From: Bryobacterales bacterium
GTDB taxonomy: Bacteria > Acidobacteriota > Terriglobia > Bryobacterales > Bryobacteraceae
DNA: 44,005 nt
Direction of reading: 5' to 3'
NCBI GenBank assembly: GCA_020847975.1
Contig: JADLBD010000275.1
Coordinates: 1 to 44,005 of the forward strand
Shown here: one piece after another, positions 8,728 through 15,513 of the stretch
Layout of the letters: every line of letters begins with the position of its first letter
Numbering within the stretch: the first letter of the stretch is position 1
The notes under the pieces: model-generated
What the model was told of the DNA's origin: nothing
Databases searched by the model: none
What the model saw: the letters and a program-made list of their open reading frames with translations, nothing else
Translations under genes and position numbers: made by a program

Positions 8728-8745
8728 TTCTCCTCCGAAGGAGAA
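8728..8745. other. Perfect 7-bp stem-loop in the 8650-8769 intergenic region
   Basis: TTCTCCT (8728-8734) and AGGAGAA (8739-8745) pair perfectly around a CCGA tetraloop. It lies 79 bases after the regulator stop and 25 bases before the YceH gene start. No T-tract follows, so it is not a classical intrinsic terminator. Because the right arm is AGGAGAA, it could also act as a masked ribosome-site-like element, but it is too far from ATG 8770 to serve that gene directly. Confidence 0.3.
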
Positions 8746-8769
8746 CCCGCCGGAGTAACTTGGTAATAG

Positions 8770-9474
8770 ATGCGAACAGTATTCTTTGGCGGCCCCGGAG
8801 AAGGCGCCACGCCTCCCTCGGACTACGTGATCCCCGCTCCTCTCAGCCCCGAGGAGTTGCGGGTGCTCGGATGTCTCATCGAGAAGTCGTTTCTCACTCC
8901 GGATATCTACCCGCTTACCTTGAACTCACTGGTGGCCGCGTGCAACCAGAAGACCAGCCGCGAGCCCGTGGTCTCTTACGACGACGTCACCGTGGACGCC
9001 GTCCTCATCATACTGCAAGGGCGAGGTCTCACTGCCAAAATCACCGGAGCCGACCATCGCGTCCCGAAGTTCAAGGAACTGCTCGCGGAAAAGAGCGGCC
9101 TCAAGGTAAGCGAGATCGCCGTGCTCTGCGTAATGATGCTGCGCGGTCCGCAAACCGTCAACGAGTTGAAGGATCGCACCAACCGCATCCACCCCTTCGC
9201 TGATCCAGCGGAAGTGGAAGAGACCCTCGACCGCCTCATCGGGCGCGACCCGCAGCCGCTCGCCGTGCGCCTGCCGCGCATGGCGGGACAGAAGGAAGCC
9301 CGCTACATGCACCTGCTCGCCGGCCCCGTGGATGTGGAGGAATTGGCCGCTCCGCCGCCCGCCCCTGCTCGCGAAGATCGCATCGGCCGCCTCGAATCCG
9401 AAGTTGCCGTGTTGAAGGAACAACTCCGCCGCCTCGAGGAACAGTGGAACGAATTCCGTAAACAGGTCGAATGA
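8770..9474 (+). CDS. YceH/DUF480 (UPF0502) family protein
   Basis: The 234-residue protein matches the DUF480/YceH family, which folds as two winged-helix domains. The diagnostic N-terminal segment is LRVLGCLIEKSFLTPDIYPL followed by LVAACNQKTSREPVVSYDDV. The second winged helix contains KVSEIAVLCVMMLRGPQTVN and EVEETLDRLIGRD. A C-terminal coiled coil (about residues 200-234, RIGRLESEVAVLKEQLRRLE) follows an Ala/Pro-rich linker and is common in this family. The first ~25 residues (with GGPGEG) precede the conserved core, so a slightly later start cannot be excluded. The molecular role of the family is not settled. It stands alone on this strand between the regulator and the CHRD gene. Confidence 0.9.
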   Translation: MRTVFFGGPGEGATPPSDYVIPAPLSPEELRVLGCLIEKSFLTPDIYPLTLNSLVAACNQKTSREPVVSYDDVTVDAVLIILQGRGLTAKITGADHRVPKFKELLAEKSGLKVSEIAVLCVMMLRGPQTVNELKDRTNRIHPFADPAEVEETLDRLIGRDPQPLAVRLPRMAGQKEARYMHLLAGPVDVEELAAPPPAPAREDRIGRLESEVAVLKEQLRRLEEQWNEFRKQVE

Positions 9475-9541
9475 CGTGTTCCACTCTGTTCCCAATGTGT
9501 GTCTAATATAGCTTAGTGTTCCAATTTCTCTGGGGGTGCCA

Positions 9542-11593
9542 ATGAAACGCGCACTGGGACTTTGTGTGTTTGCCGCCGTTTCCCTGTTCGGCCAATCGGC
9601 CGAAACCATTTTTTTCCGGGCAGCCATGCTGCCTTCCAATGAAATCCCGGCCATCGACATCGCCGCCAGCGGCACGGCCACCATCCGCGCGCACGTCGTG
9701 CGCGACGCCTCCGGCCAGGTTGTCTCCGGCACGGTGGACTTCATCGTGAACTACACCTTTCCAAGTGGAGTCGAGTTGACCGGCCTCCACATCCATCGCG
9801 GCGATTCCACAGTTAACGGACCGGTGGTCATCAACACCGGCATCGGCGGAGCTGGCGGCAATATCAACGACCCCGCGGGCAAGGGCGTCATCTCTCGCCC
9901 GGCGCAGGTCACTGCCGGCAGCGGCGCCGCGCTGGCCGCCTTGAAAGACATGCTCGACAACCCCGCGGGCTTCTACGTCAACATGCATACCACCGTCAAT
10001 CCCGGAGGCGTCATTCGCGGCCAGTTGCAGAAGCCGGAGATCCTCACCATGATGGCCATCATGTCGCCGGCCAATGAAGTGCCCGCTATTACCGGCCAGA
10101 ACGCCTCGGCCGTGGCCGCGGTCACCGCCATGCGCACCTTCGACGCGCAGGGAAACATGAACACCGGACTGGTGATGTTTGAAGCCGACTACACCTTCGA
10201 CAAGCAGGTCACCATGACCGGCTTCCACATCCACTCGGGTCCCAAGGGCGTCAACGCGCCCGTGGTCATCAACACCGGTCTCGCGAACATGCCCAGCACC
10301 GAGACCGGAAAGGGTTCCCTCCTCTTCCCTGTGGAGTTGAGCATGACGAACAAGGCGCAGCTGGACGCGATGAACGGCCTGTTCCAGGACCCCTCCAATT
10401 ACTACGTCAACATCCACACCACCGACTTTCCGGGCGGCGTCATACGATCCCAGTTGCGCCGCACCGATGAAAATGTCTTCTCCATGAACCTCTCGCCGGC
10501 AAATGAAGTGCCGCCCGTGGACATCCAAGCGTCGGCTCCCGCGAACTTCAAGGTAAACACCATCCGTGATCAATCCGGCGCCATCATCGCCGGCCGCGCC
10601 GTGTTCGACGTCAACTACCGTTTCCCCGGCTCAGCCACCTTCACCGGCCTCCATATCCACGATCAGGTGGCCGGCCAGAACGGCCCTGTGATCATCAACA
10701 CCGGCATCAGCGGCGCCAACTCCGTGGCCACCGACACCGGCTTCGGCAACATCTACATCCCGGTGTTTGTCAGTTCCACCGCCGGACTGGCCACGTTGAA
10801 CTCCCTCATGGCCAACCCGGAGAAGCATTACATGAATCTGCACACCACCGTGAACCCTGGCGGCGTCGTCCGGTCGCAGGTCCAGGCGGCATACACGAAA
10901 GCTCCGGCAATCGGCGAGGCGCTCAGTTCCGTCATCGACCAGGGACAGAGGAACGTTGCGCCGGGCGGCCTGCTTTCCATCTTCGGCATCCTGTTCGCCT
11001 ACGCGGACACGGACTACTTCGCCTGGGAAGGACAGGCGCTGCCAACAGCGCTGAACGGGGTTGGTGTCACGGTGGATGGAATCAACGCGCCCCTGCTCAT
11101 GGTGTCGCCCGGGCAAATCGATGTGCAGGTGCCCTACGAAGTGAGCCCCGGCATGCGCCAGGTGGTGGTGAAGAATAGCGTGGGCGAGAGCAATGCCTTC
11201 ATGGTCATGGTGCAGCAGGCGGCTCCCGCCATCTGGCGGATGGGCATTGACGGCGGCCAGATCGTCAGGGTCAGCGACGTCACCTTCATCTCCCCCGATA
11301 ACCCGGCGCAGGCCGGCGATACGCTGGCCGTGTTCACCACCGGAATGGGCCAGACCTCGCCTGCCCTGAAGACCGGCGCGGTTGTTCCCGAGGCCCTGTT
11401 CAACACCGCCGCGGCCACCGTTACCATCGGCGGCAGACCCGGTCTCGTGCCGCTCTCCGTTGCTTACCCGGGAGTCCCCGGAACGTACGTCGTGGCCGTG
11501 ATCGTGCCGCCGGGCGTTCCTTCCGGTCCGCAACCGCTCCAGATCACCATGGCCGGTTCCCGCTCGAACACCGTCATGCTGCCAATCAAGTAA
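9542..11593 (+). CDS. Secreted protein with three CHRD domains and a TIGR03437 C-terminal domain
   Basis: The 683-residue protein has a signal peptide (MKRALGLCVFAAVSLFGQSA). Three successive CHRD repeats follow at about residues 20-160, 165-305 and 307-445. Each has the pattern (S/P)ANE(I/V)P near its start, G(L/F)HIH in the middle, then a (P)V(V/I)INTG segment and a late Y(V/M)N(M/I/L)HTT...PGGV(I/V)R(G/S)Q. The third repeat joins a TIGR03437 domain, a module best known from Solibacter-type Acidobacteria, recognisable by NVAPGGLLSIFG, VTVDGINAPLLMVSPGQIDV, QVPYEV and TTGMGQTSPAL. CHRD domains were named from chordin and their bacterial role is unclear; the paired His residues would allow metal or ligand binding. 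ATG 9542 with GGGGG upstream is preferred over the in-frame GTG at 9536. Its stop overlaps the end of the convergent DUF2071 gene by 8 bases. Confidence 0.88.
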   Translation: MKRALGLCVFAAVSLFGQSAETIFFRAAMLPSNEIPAIDIAASGTATIRAHVVRDASGQVVSGTVDFIVNYTFPSGVELTGLHIHRGDSTVNGPVVINTGIGGAGGNINDPAGKGVISRPAQVTAGSGAALAALKDMLDNPAGFYVNMHTTVNPGGVIRGQLQKPEILTMMAIMSPANEVPAITGQNASAVAAVTAMRTFDAQGNMNTGLVMFEADYTFDKQVTMTGFHIHSGPKGVNAPVVINTGLANMPSTETGKGSLLFPVELSMTNKAQLDAMNGLFQDPSNYYVNIHTTDFPGGVIRSQLRRTDENVFSMNLSPANEVPPVDIQASAPANFKVNTIRDQSGAIIAGRAVFDVNYRFPGSATFTGLHIHDQVAGQNGPVIINTGISGANSVATDTGFGNIYIPVFVSSTAGLATLNSLMANPEKHYMNLHTTVNPGGVVRSQVQAAYTKAPAIGEALSSVIDQGQRNVAPGGLLSIFGILFAYADTDYFAWEGQALPTALNGVGVTVDGINAPLLMVSPGQIDVQVPYEVSPGMRQVVVKNSVGESNAFMVMVQQAAPAIWRMGIDGGQIVRVSDVTFISPDNPAQAGDTLAVFTTGMGQTSPALKTGAVVPEALFNTAAATVTIGGRPGLVPLSVAYPGVPGTYVVAVIVPPGVPSGPQPLQITMAGSRSNTVMLPIK

Positions 11594-12290
11594 TTCGCTT
11601 GCCTTCGTGCACCGTAACCGCTGAGCCCTCCGCCAGAAATGCGCTCGAGGGCTCGTTCTTCAAATAGAGCTCAAAGGAATTTCCGTAAAGGGCGGACACA
11701 TCGCAATCGAGACGGGCCTGGCCGGCTTTCCACACACGCCATTGCGGGTGCTCCACCTGATACTCCAGCGTGCCGCCATCCCTTTGCGCCGTGTAGCCCC
11801 AATAATGTTCCGTGATGAACTCCTCCTCGCTTCCGCCTGCAGGCGTGTGAGGCTCGCCGGACACAGCAACCCCGAGGGAGTTCCATCGTCCCTGAAAGCG
11901 CCACGAGTACTGCGCCCGCTTCCCCGGATCGATGGCGTGCCGCATGGGCAGCGAGACATAACGCTCGTTGTAGAGTCGGTTGGCCAGCAACGCCACGAAG
12001 AATCGCGGCACGATCTCTTTCACGAAAACCACGCCGCGGCGCCACCCGCTGTCCGCACGGTAGCGCACGTAAAGCCGCAGGTTCACTTCCTCGAACCGCG
12101 TGTGGAACGGAATGACGGCTCCGCGAACGCGAGTGTCGTCGAACAGGAAACCCACAAGGGAGACGAGCGTCCGGCCTTCGAACGTATCGGGCTCCACTCC
12201 GCGCGGCACGTACGGCAGCGCCACCTCGGGCGGCGTTTCGTAATTCAGCATCACCAGGTGTGACCACGTGGCCGTGAGGAATGCGGACAT
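11586..12290 (-). CDS. DUF2071 (YqjF-like) family protein
   Basis: The 234-residue protein is a DUF2071/YqjF-type protein. The typical N-terminus is FLTATWSHLVMLNYETPPEV, followed by LPYVPRGVEPDTFEGRTLVS, LVGFLFDDTRVRG and PFHTRFEEVNLRLYVRY, then a later IVPRFFVALLANRLYNERY. The fold is related to acetoacetate-decarboxylase-like beta barrels, and no activity is known. ATG 12290 is preferred, with AAGG just upstream, over a GTG at 12317 that would add nine unlikely residues. It is divergent from the TIM-barrel gene with 79 bases between the starts and convergent with the CHRD gene, whose stop codon it overlaps. Confidence 0.88.
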   Translation of the reverse strand: MSAFLTATWSHLVMLNYETPPEVALPYVPRGVEPDTFEGRTLVSLVGFLFDDTRVRGAVIPFHTRFEEVNLRLYVRYRADSGWRRGVVFVKEIVPRFFVALLANRLYNERYVSLPMRHAIDPGKRAQYSWRFQGRWNSLGVAVSGEPHTPAGGSEEEFITEHYWGYTAQRDGGTLEYQVEHPQWRVWKAGQARLDCDVSALYGNSFELYLKNEPSSAFLAEGSAVTVHEGKRIT

Positions 12291-12355
12291 CGCCTTTTTT
12301 ATCTTGTCAAATCCCACCCTGTGTTAGTCTGGGAATCGGGAATTTTTCATCCATT

Positions 12356-12362
12356 AAGGAGG
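12356..12362 (+). promoter_or_regulatory. Ribosome binding site fixing a GTG start
   Basis: AAGGAGG is a full Shine-Dalgarno match placed 7 bases before GTG 12370. It settles the GTG as the start of the TIM-barrel gene, since no ATG lies nearby in frame. Confidence 0.8.
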
Positions 12363-12369
12363 CCCCCAA

Positions 12370-13344
12370 GTGAGAGTCGGCGTATTTACCGCGCTGCTGG
12401 GACAGTTCACGCTGGACCAGGTAATTGACAAGATTAAGAGCATCGGCATCACGACAGTCGAGTTGGGCACGGGCAACTATCCCACCGATCCCCATTGCAA
12501 ACTCTCGATGCTCGAAAGCAAATCGGCGCTCAAGGAGTTCAAACAGAAACTGGACGACAACGGCATATCAATCAGCGCACTGAGTTGTCATGGGGAACCG
12601 CTCCACCCGGATGCGGACCTGGCGAAAAAAAACCAGGAAGTCAATCGCAAGACCATTCTCCTGGCCGAGAAATTAGGCGTGCCGGTGGTGATCGATTTCT
12701 CCGGCTGCCCCGGCGACAGCGACAAGGCCAGGTATCCGAACTGGGTCACCTCTCCCTGGCCGCCGCACTATCAGGAACTGCTCAAGTGGCAGTGGGAGAA
12801 GAAGGCGATCCCCTACTGGTCAAAGCGCGCCAAGTTCGCCGAAGACCATGGCGTGAAGATCGCCATCGAGATGCACCCCGGCTTCATCGTGTACAACCCG
12901 GAGACGATGCTGAAACTCCGGGCCGCCTGCGGCCCTGCCATCGGCTGCAACTACGACCCGAGCCACATGTTCTGGCAGGCCATCGACCCCATCGCCGCCA
13001 TTCGCGTGCTCGGCGACTCCATCTTCCACGTGCACGCCAAGGACACGCAAATCTACAGCGCCAACCTTCCGAAGACCGGCGTGCTCGACATGAAGCTCTA
13101 CACGGACGAGAAGAACCGCGCCTGGATCTTCCGCACCTGCGGCTACGGCCACGGGGCGGAGTGGTGGAAAGAGTTCGTCAGCACGCTGCGCATGTACGGC
13201 TATGACTACGTGCTTTCCATCGAGCATGAGGACTCGCTCATGTCGCCCGATGAAGGCCTTACCAAAGCGGCGAAGTTCCTTCAGGAAGTAGTGATTCAGG
13301 ATCCGACTTCGAAGCCGTGGTGGGTGGAAAATACAAGCGCCTGA
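12370..13344 (+). CDS. Sugar phosphate isomerase/epimerase family protein (xylose-isomerase-like TIM barrel)
   Basis: The 324-residue cytosolic protein belongs to the AP-endonuclease-2/xylose-isomerase-like TIM-barrel superfamily. It opens with RVGVFTALLGQFTLDQVIDK. The metal and catalytic ligands expected for the family are present: Glu167 in IAIEMHP, Asp196 and His199 in CNYDPSHM, His222 in FHVHAKDT and Glu285 in LSIEHEDSL. It starts with GTG behind an AAGGAGG site and has no signal peptide. In Acidobacteria and Bacteroidetes such proteins commonly accompany GMC oxidoreductases in pathways that handle oxidised (3-keto) sugars, and one is encoded nearby at 13764-15413. The exact substrate cannot be read from the sequence. 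A GC-rich hairpin follows 15 bases after the stop. Confidence 0.85.
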   Translation: MRVGVFTALLGQFTLDQVIDKIKSIGITTVELGTGNYPTDPHCKLSMLESKSALKEFKQKLDDNGISISALSCHGEPLHPDADLAKKNQEVNRKTILLAEKLGVPVVIDFSGCPGDSDKARYPNWVTSPWPPHYQELLKWQWEKKAIPYWSKRAKFAEDHGVKIAIEMHPGFIVYNPETMLKLRAACGPAIGCNYDPSHMFWQAIDPIAAIRVLGDSIFHVHAKDTQIYSANLPKTGVLDMKLYTDEKNRAWIFRTCGYGHGAEWWKEFVSTLRMYGYDYVLSIEHEDSLMSPDEGLTKAAKFLQEVVIQDPTSKPWWVENTSA

Positions 13345-13358
13345 CACAGGCGGAAAGA

Positions 13359-13382
13359 GCGGCGGGAGTGGCCTCTCGCCGC
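13359..13382 (+). terminator. GC-rich stem-loop downstream of the TIM-barrel gene
   Basis: GCGGCGGGAG (13359-13368) and CTCTCGCCGC (13373-13382) form a 10-bp stem with one G-T pair and a TGGC loop, 15 bases after the stop codon. There is no T-tract, so it may act as an mRNA 3' stabiliser or a factor-assisted terminator rather than a canonical intrinsic terminator. Confidence 0.45.
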
Positions 13383-13437
13383 GGCGGCAGGAAGGTTGGG
13401 TGAAGCGCTGATAGTTGGGAACTCCCCCCGATTCCGC

Positions 13438-13493
13438 CGGGGCGAACGTTAAGTTTTGTTACGTTCGGCCGCAGGCGCTAACGTGGCGCCCCG
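13438..13493. repeat. Nested inverted repeats upstream of the small secreted-protein gene
   Basis: Three dyads overlap here. CGGGGCG (13438-13444) pairs with CGCCCCG (13487-13493). Inside it, 13443-13452 pairs with 13459-13467 as a 9-bp stem with one bulged T. GGCGC (13474-13478) pairs with GCGCC (13486-13490). The outer dyad and the third stem share bases, so they are alternatives, as in a switching leader. The element ends 19 bases before ATG 13513. It may be a structured 5' leader or a cluster of protein-binding sites. No known RNA family is recognised. Confidence 0.35.
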
Positions 13494-13512
13494 ATCCGCC
13501 GTCTTAACAGGC

Positions 13513-13767
13513 ATGAGGAGCAAAATCACATGGAACTTCCTGCGGGCGGCACTGGTTGCGCTCCTCGTGTCTATGACACTGTGGGGCGCCAAGGCGGCCA
13601 CCGAAGCCCAACTGCCGCGCAAGACGTACTGCTTCATGAAGTACATGGAAGCGGCGCAGCGTGCGGACACCAACGTGAGCTTCGTCGAACAGGTGGTGTA
13701 TAGCCTGTTCTATGCCACGACCGGACACAGGCCGAAGCCGACGCCCATCGGCGCGCGCCCGTCCTAG
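13513..13767 (+). CDS. Small hypothetical exported protein (84 aa)
   Basis: The open frame starts at ATG 13513, with a partial GGCATGAGG context but no strong ribosome site. It gives a short basic N-terminus, a hydrophobic stretch FLRAALVALLVSMTLWGAKA ending in a plausible signal-peptidase site, and about 55 further residues including TYCFMKYMEAAQRADTNVSF. No family is recognised. An in-frame TTG at 13456 would only add an unconvincing N-terminal extension. The gene is preceded by nested inverted repeats. Its TAG stop lies inside the palindrome CTAG that also holds the stop of the convergent GMC gene. It is supported by the clean signal peptide, but homologues would be needed to be sure it is expressed. 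Confidence 0.5.
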   Translation: MRSKITWNFLRAALVALLVSMTLWGAKAATEAQLPRKTYCFMKYMEAAQRADTNVSFVEQVVYSLFYATTGHRPKPTPIGARPS

Positions 13768-15413
13768 GCCCTGCGCTTGGAATACTCATTCACCAGATAG
13801 TCGCAGGCCCGAACCGTGATCGCCATCATGGTGAGGGTCGGGTTGACGCAACCAATCGATACATAACAGGCGCCGTCGGTGACGAAGAGATTCGGAACCT
13901 CGTGCGCCTGATTGTGCTTGTTGAGCACGCTGGTCTTCGGATCGTTCCCCATGCGCGCCGTGCCGACTTCGTGGATGCAGAAGCCCGGAACCGAGAACTG
14001 GCCCGTGAGGCGGACGTCCGCGGCGCCGGCGGCGCGCAGCATCTCCGCCGCCTGCTCGCGCCCGTCGTTCCACAACTTCTTTTCGTTATCGCTCCACTCG
14101 GCGCTGATCTTGAGCACCGGAATGCCCCACGCATCGACGCGGTTTCTGTCGATTTCGACACGATTTTCCTTGCGCGCCAGGCACTCGCCCCAGAGCGAGA
14201 TACCCATGTTCCAATAACCGTTGCGGACTGCGTTCTTGTACGAAGCGCCGAAGCCGGCAGATCCGAAATCGAATGCCGGGCTGCTCCCGCCCTGATAGCC
14301 GTAACCCCGGATGAAGCCGTTGGTCTCCTTTTCCTTCACGTTGCGGAAGCGCGGGATGTAGATGCCATTGGGGCGGCGCGGCATGCCCGCCCACGGCTTG
14401 GCCTCGAGCATCGGCATCGTACCGGCAGCCCCGCCCTGGTAAATGTGATCCATCAGATACCGGCCAATGGCGTCGCTCGACAAGCCGATGCCGGAGTTCA
14501 TCAGCAGCCGCGTGGATTCGAGCGTGGAGGCGCACAGCATCACATAGCGCGCCTGCGCCTCGCGCGGCTGGCGGGAGGTGCGGTCGATGTAGGCAACTCC
14601 GGAAGCCTTCCCCTCCTTGAGGACAATGTGGCTGGCAACGGCGTCGGTAACCAGCGTGAGCCTGCCGGTCTTCTGGGCGTCTGCAACGGTGGTGAACGGG
14701 CTGCTGAAGTAGGAAAACGTCGAGCACCCGCGTTCGCATGGCCCGCAATAGTGGCACGCCTGGCGTCCGTTCTTCGGCTTCGTGAGGATGGCGGTGCGGC
14801 CGATGGTCACGGTGCGGCCCAGCTTATCCTTGACGTGGCGGCGCAGCAATTCCTCTCCGCACGTCATCTCCATCGGCGGCTGGAAGATGCTGTCCGGCAG
14901 TTGCGGGAGCCCCTCGGGGTTGCCGCTGATGCCGACGTACTTTTCCACCTCTTCGTAGTAGGGGACCATGTCGGCGTAGCTGATGGGCCAATCATCGCCG
15001 TAGCCATCGTGGGAGGCGGCTTTGAAATCGAGGTCGCTGAAGCGGTAGCTCTGCCGTCCCCAGCTCAGGGAACGGCCGCCGAGCACGCGCATGCGGATCC
15101 AGCGGAAGGGCTTTTCCTGGGTGTAGGGGTTGCGCACATCATTGACGAACCACTTGTAGTTGTACTCGGTGCAGGCATAGCAGAGGCCTTGAATGGGGCG
15201 GTCCTCGATAATCTTCGGCGACATGCCAAGGTAAGGCATCTGCCATGGCATCTTGTGCTCCGTGAAATCAGCAGGAGTGATCTTCGGACCCGCTTCGAGC
15301 AGCGCGACGCGCATCCCGGACTCGGTGAGTTTCTTGGCGGCCCATCCCCCGGTGGCTCCGGACCCCACCACAATGGCATCAAATACCTCTCGACGAGGAG
15401 CGACTTGGAACAT
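13764..15413 (-). CDS. GMC family oxidoreductase (glucose-methanol-choline type)
   Basis: The 549-residue FAD enzyme has the N-terminal Rossmann motif AIVVGSGATGGWAAKKL (residues 14-30) and the GMC C-terminal signature with HEVGTARMGNDPKTSVLN and CVNPTLTMMAITVRACDYLV. These hold the His and Asn of the active site. A Cys-rich motif CHYCGPCERGC at about 218-228 is typical of the bacterial sugar-dehydrogenase branch of GMC proteins and could hold a metal or Fe-S centre. No signal peptide is visible, so export would need a partner. Many relatives pair with a gluconate-2-dehydrogenase subunit-3-like protein, and none is encoded next to it here. It lies downstream of two TonB-dependent receptors on the same strand, separated by a strong hairpin. 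The likely role is oxidation of a sugar or sugar-like alcohol; the substrate is not determined. Confidence 0.88.
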   Translation of the reverse strand: MFQVAPRREVFDAIVVGSGATGGWAAKKLTESGMRVALLEAGPKITPADFTEHKMPWQMPYLGMSPKIIEDRPIQGLCYACTEYNYKWFVNDVRNPYTQEKPFRWIRMRVLGGRSLSWGRQSYRFSDLDFKAASHDGYGDDWPISYADMVPYYEEVEKYVGISGNPEGLPQLPDSIFQPPMEMTCGEELLRRHVKDKLGRTVTIGRTAILTKPKNGRQACHYCGPCERGCSTFSYFSSPFTTVADAQKTGRLTLVTDAVASHIVLKEGKASGVAYIDRTSRQPREAQARYVMLCASTLESTRLLMNSGIGLSSDAIGRYLMDHIYQGGAAGTMPMLEAKPWAGMPRRPNGIYIPRFRNVKEKETNGFIRGYGYQGGSSPAFDFGSAGFGASYKNAVRNGYWNMGISLWGECLARKENRVEIDRNRVDAWGIPVLKISAEWSDNEKKLWNDGREQAAEMLRAAGAADVRLTGQFSVPGFCIHEVGTARMGNDPKTSVLNKHNQAHEVPNLFVTDGACYVSIGCVNPTLTMMAITVRACDYLVNEYSKRRA

Positions 15414-15459
15414 TACTCACAAGTATGTCACGGCATTCGAACCCACGCCTGCATTCATC

Positions 15460-15498
15460 CGCGGCGCGCGCCGGTCTGCATGCCCGCCGCGCGCCGCG
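15460..15498 (-). terminator. Strong GC stem-loop between the receptor and GMC genes
   Basis: Bases 15460-15470 and 15488-15498 are perfect 11-base reverse complements, all G and C, with a 17-base loop. Read on the minus strand the hairpin begins 15 bases after the receptor stop codon at 15514. No T-tract follows, so it may be a transcript-end protector or partial terminator that lowers GMC expression relative to the receptors. Confidence 0.5.
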
Positions 15499-15513
15499 TG
15501 CCTGGCGCGGTTC

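Noticed and set aside
9503..10573. A 356-codon minus-strand frame inside the CHRD gene
   Set aside because: It is antisense to three clear CHRD repeats, with shadow composition rich in Gly, His, Asp and Val and no domain.
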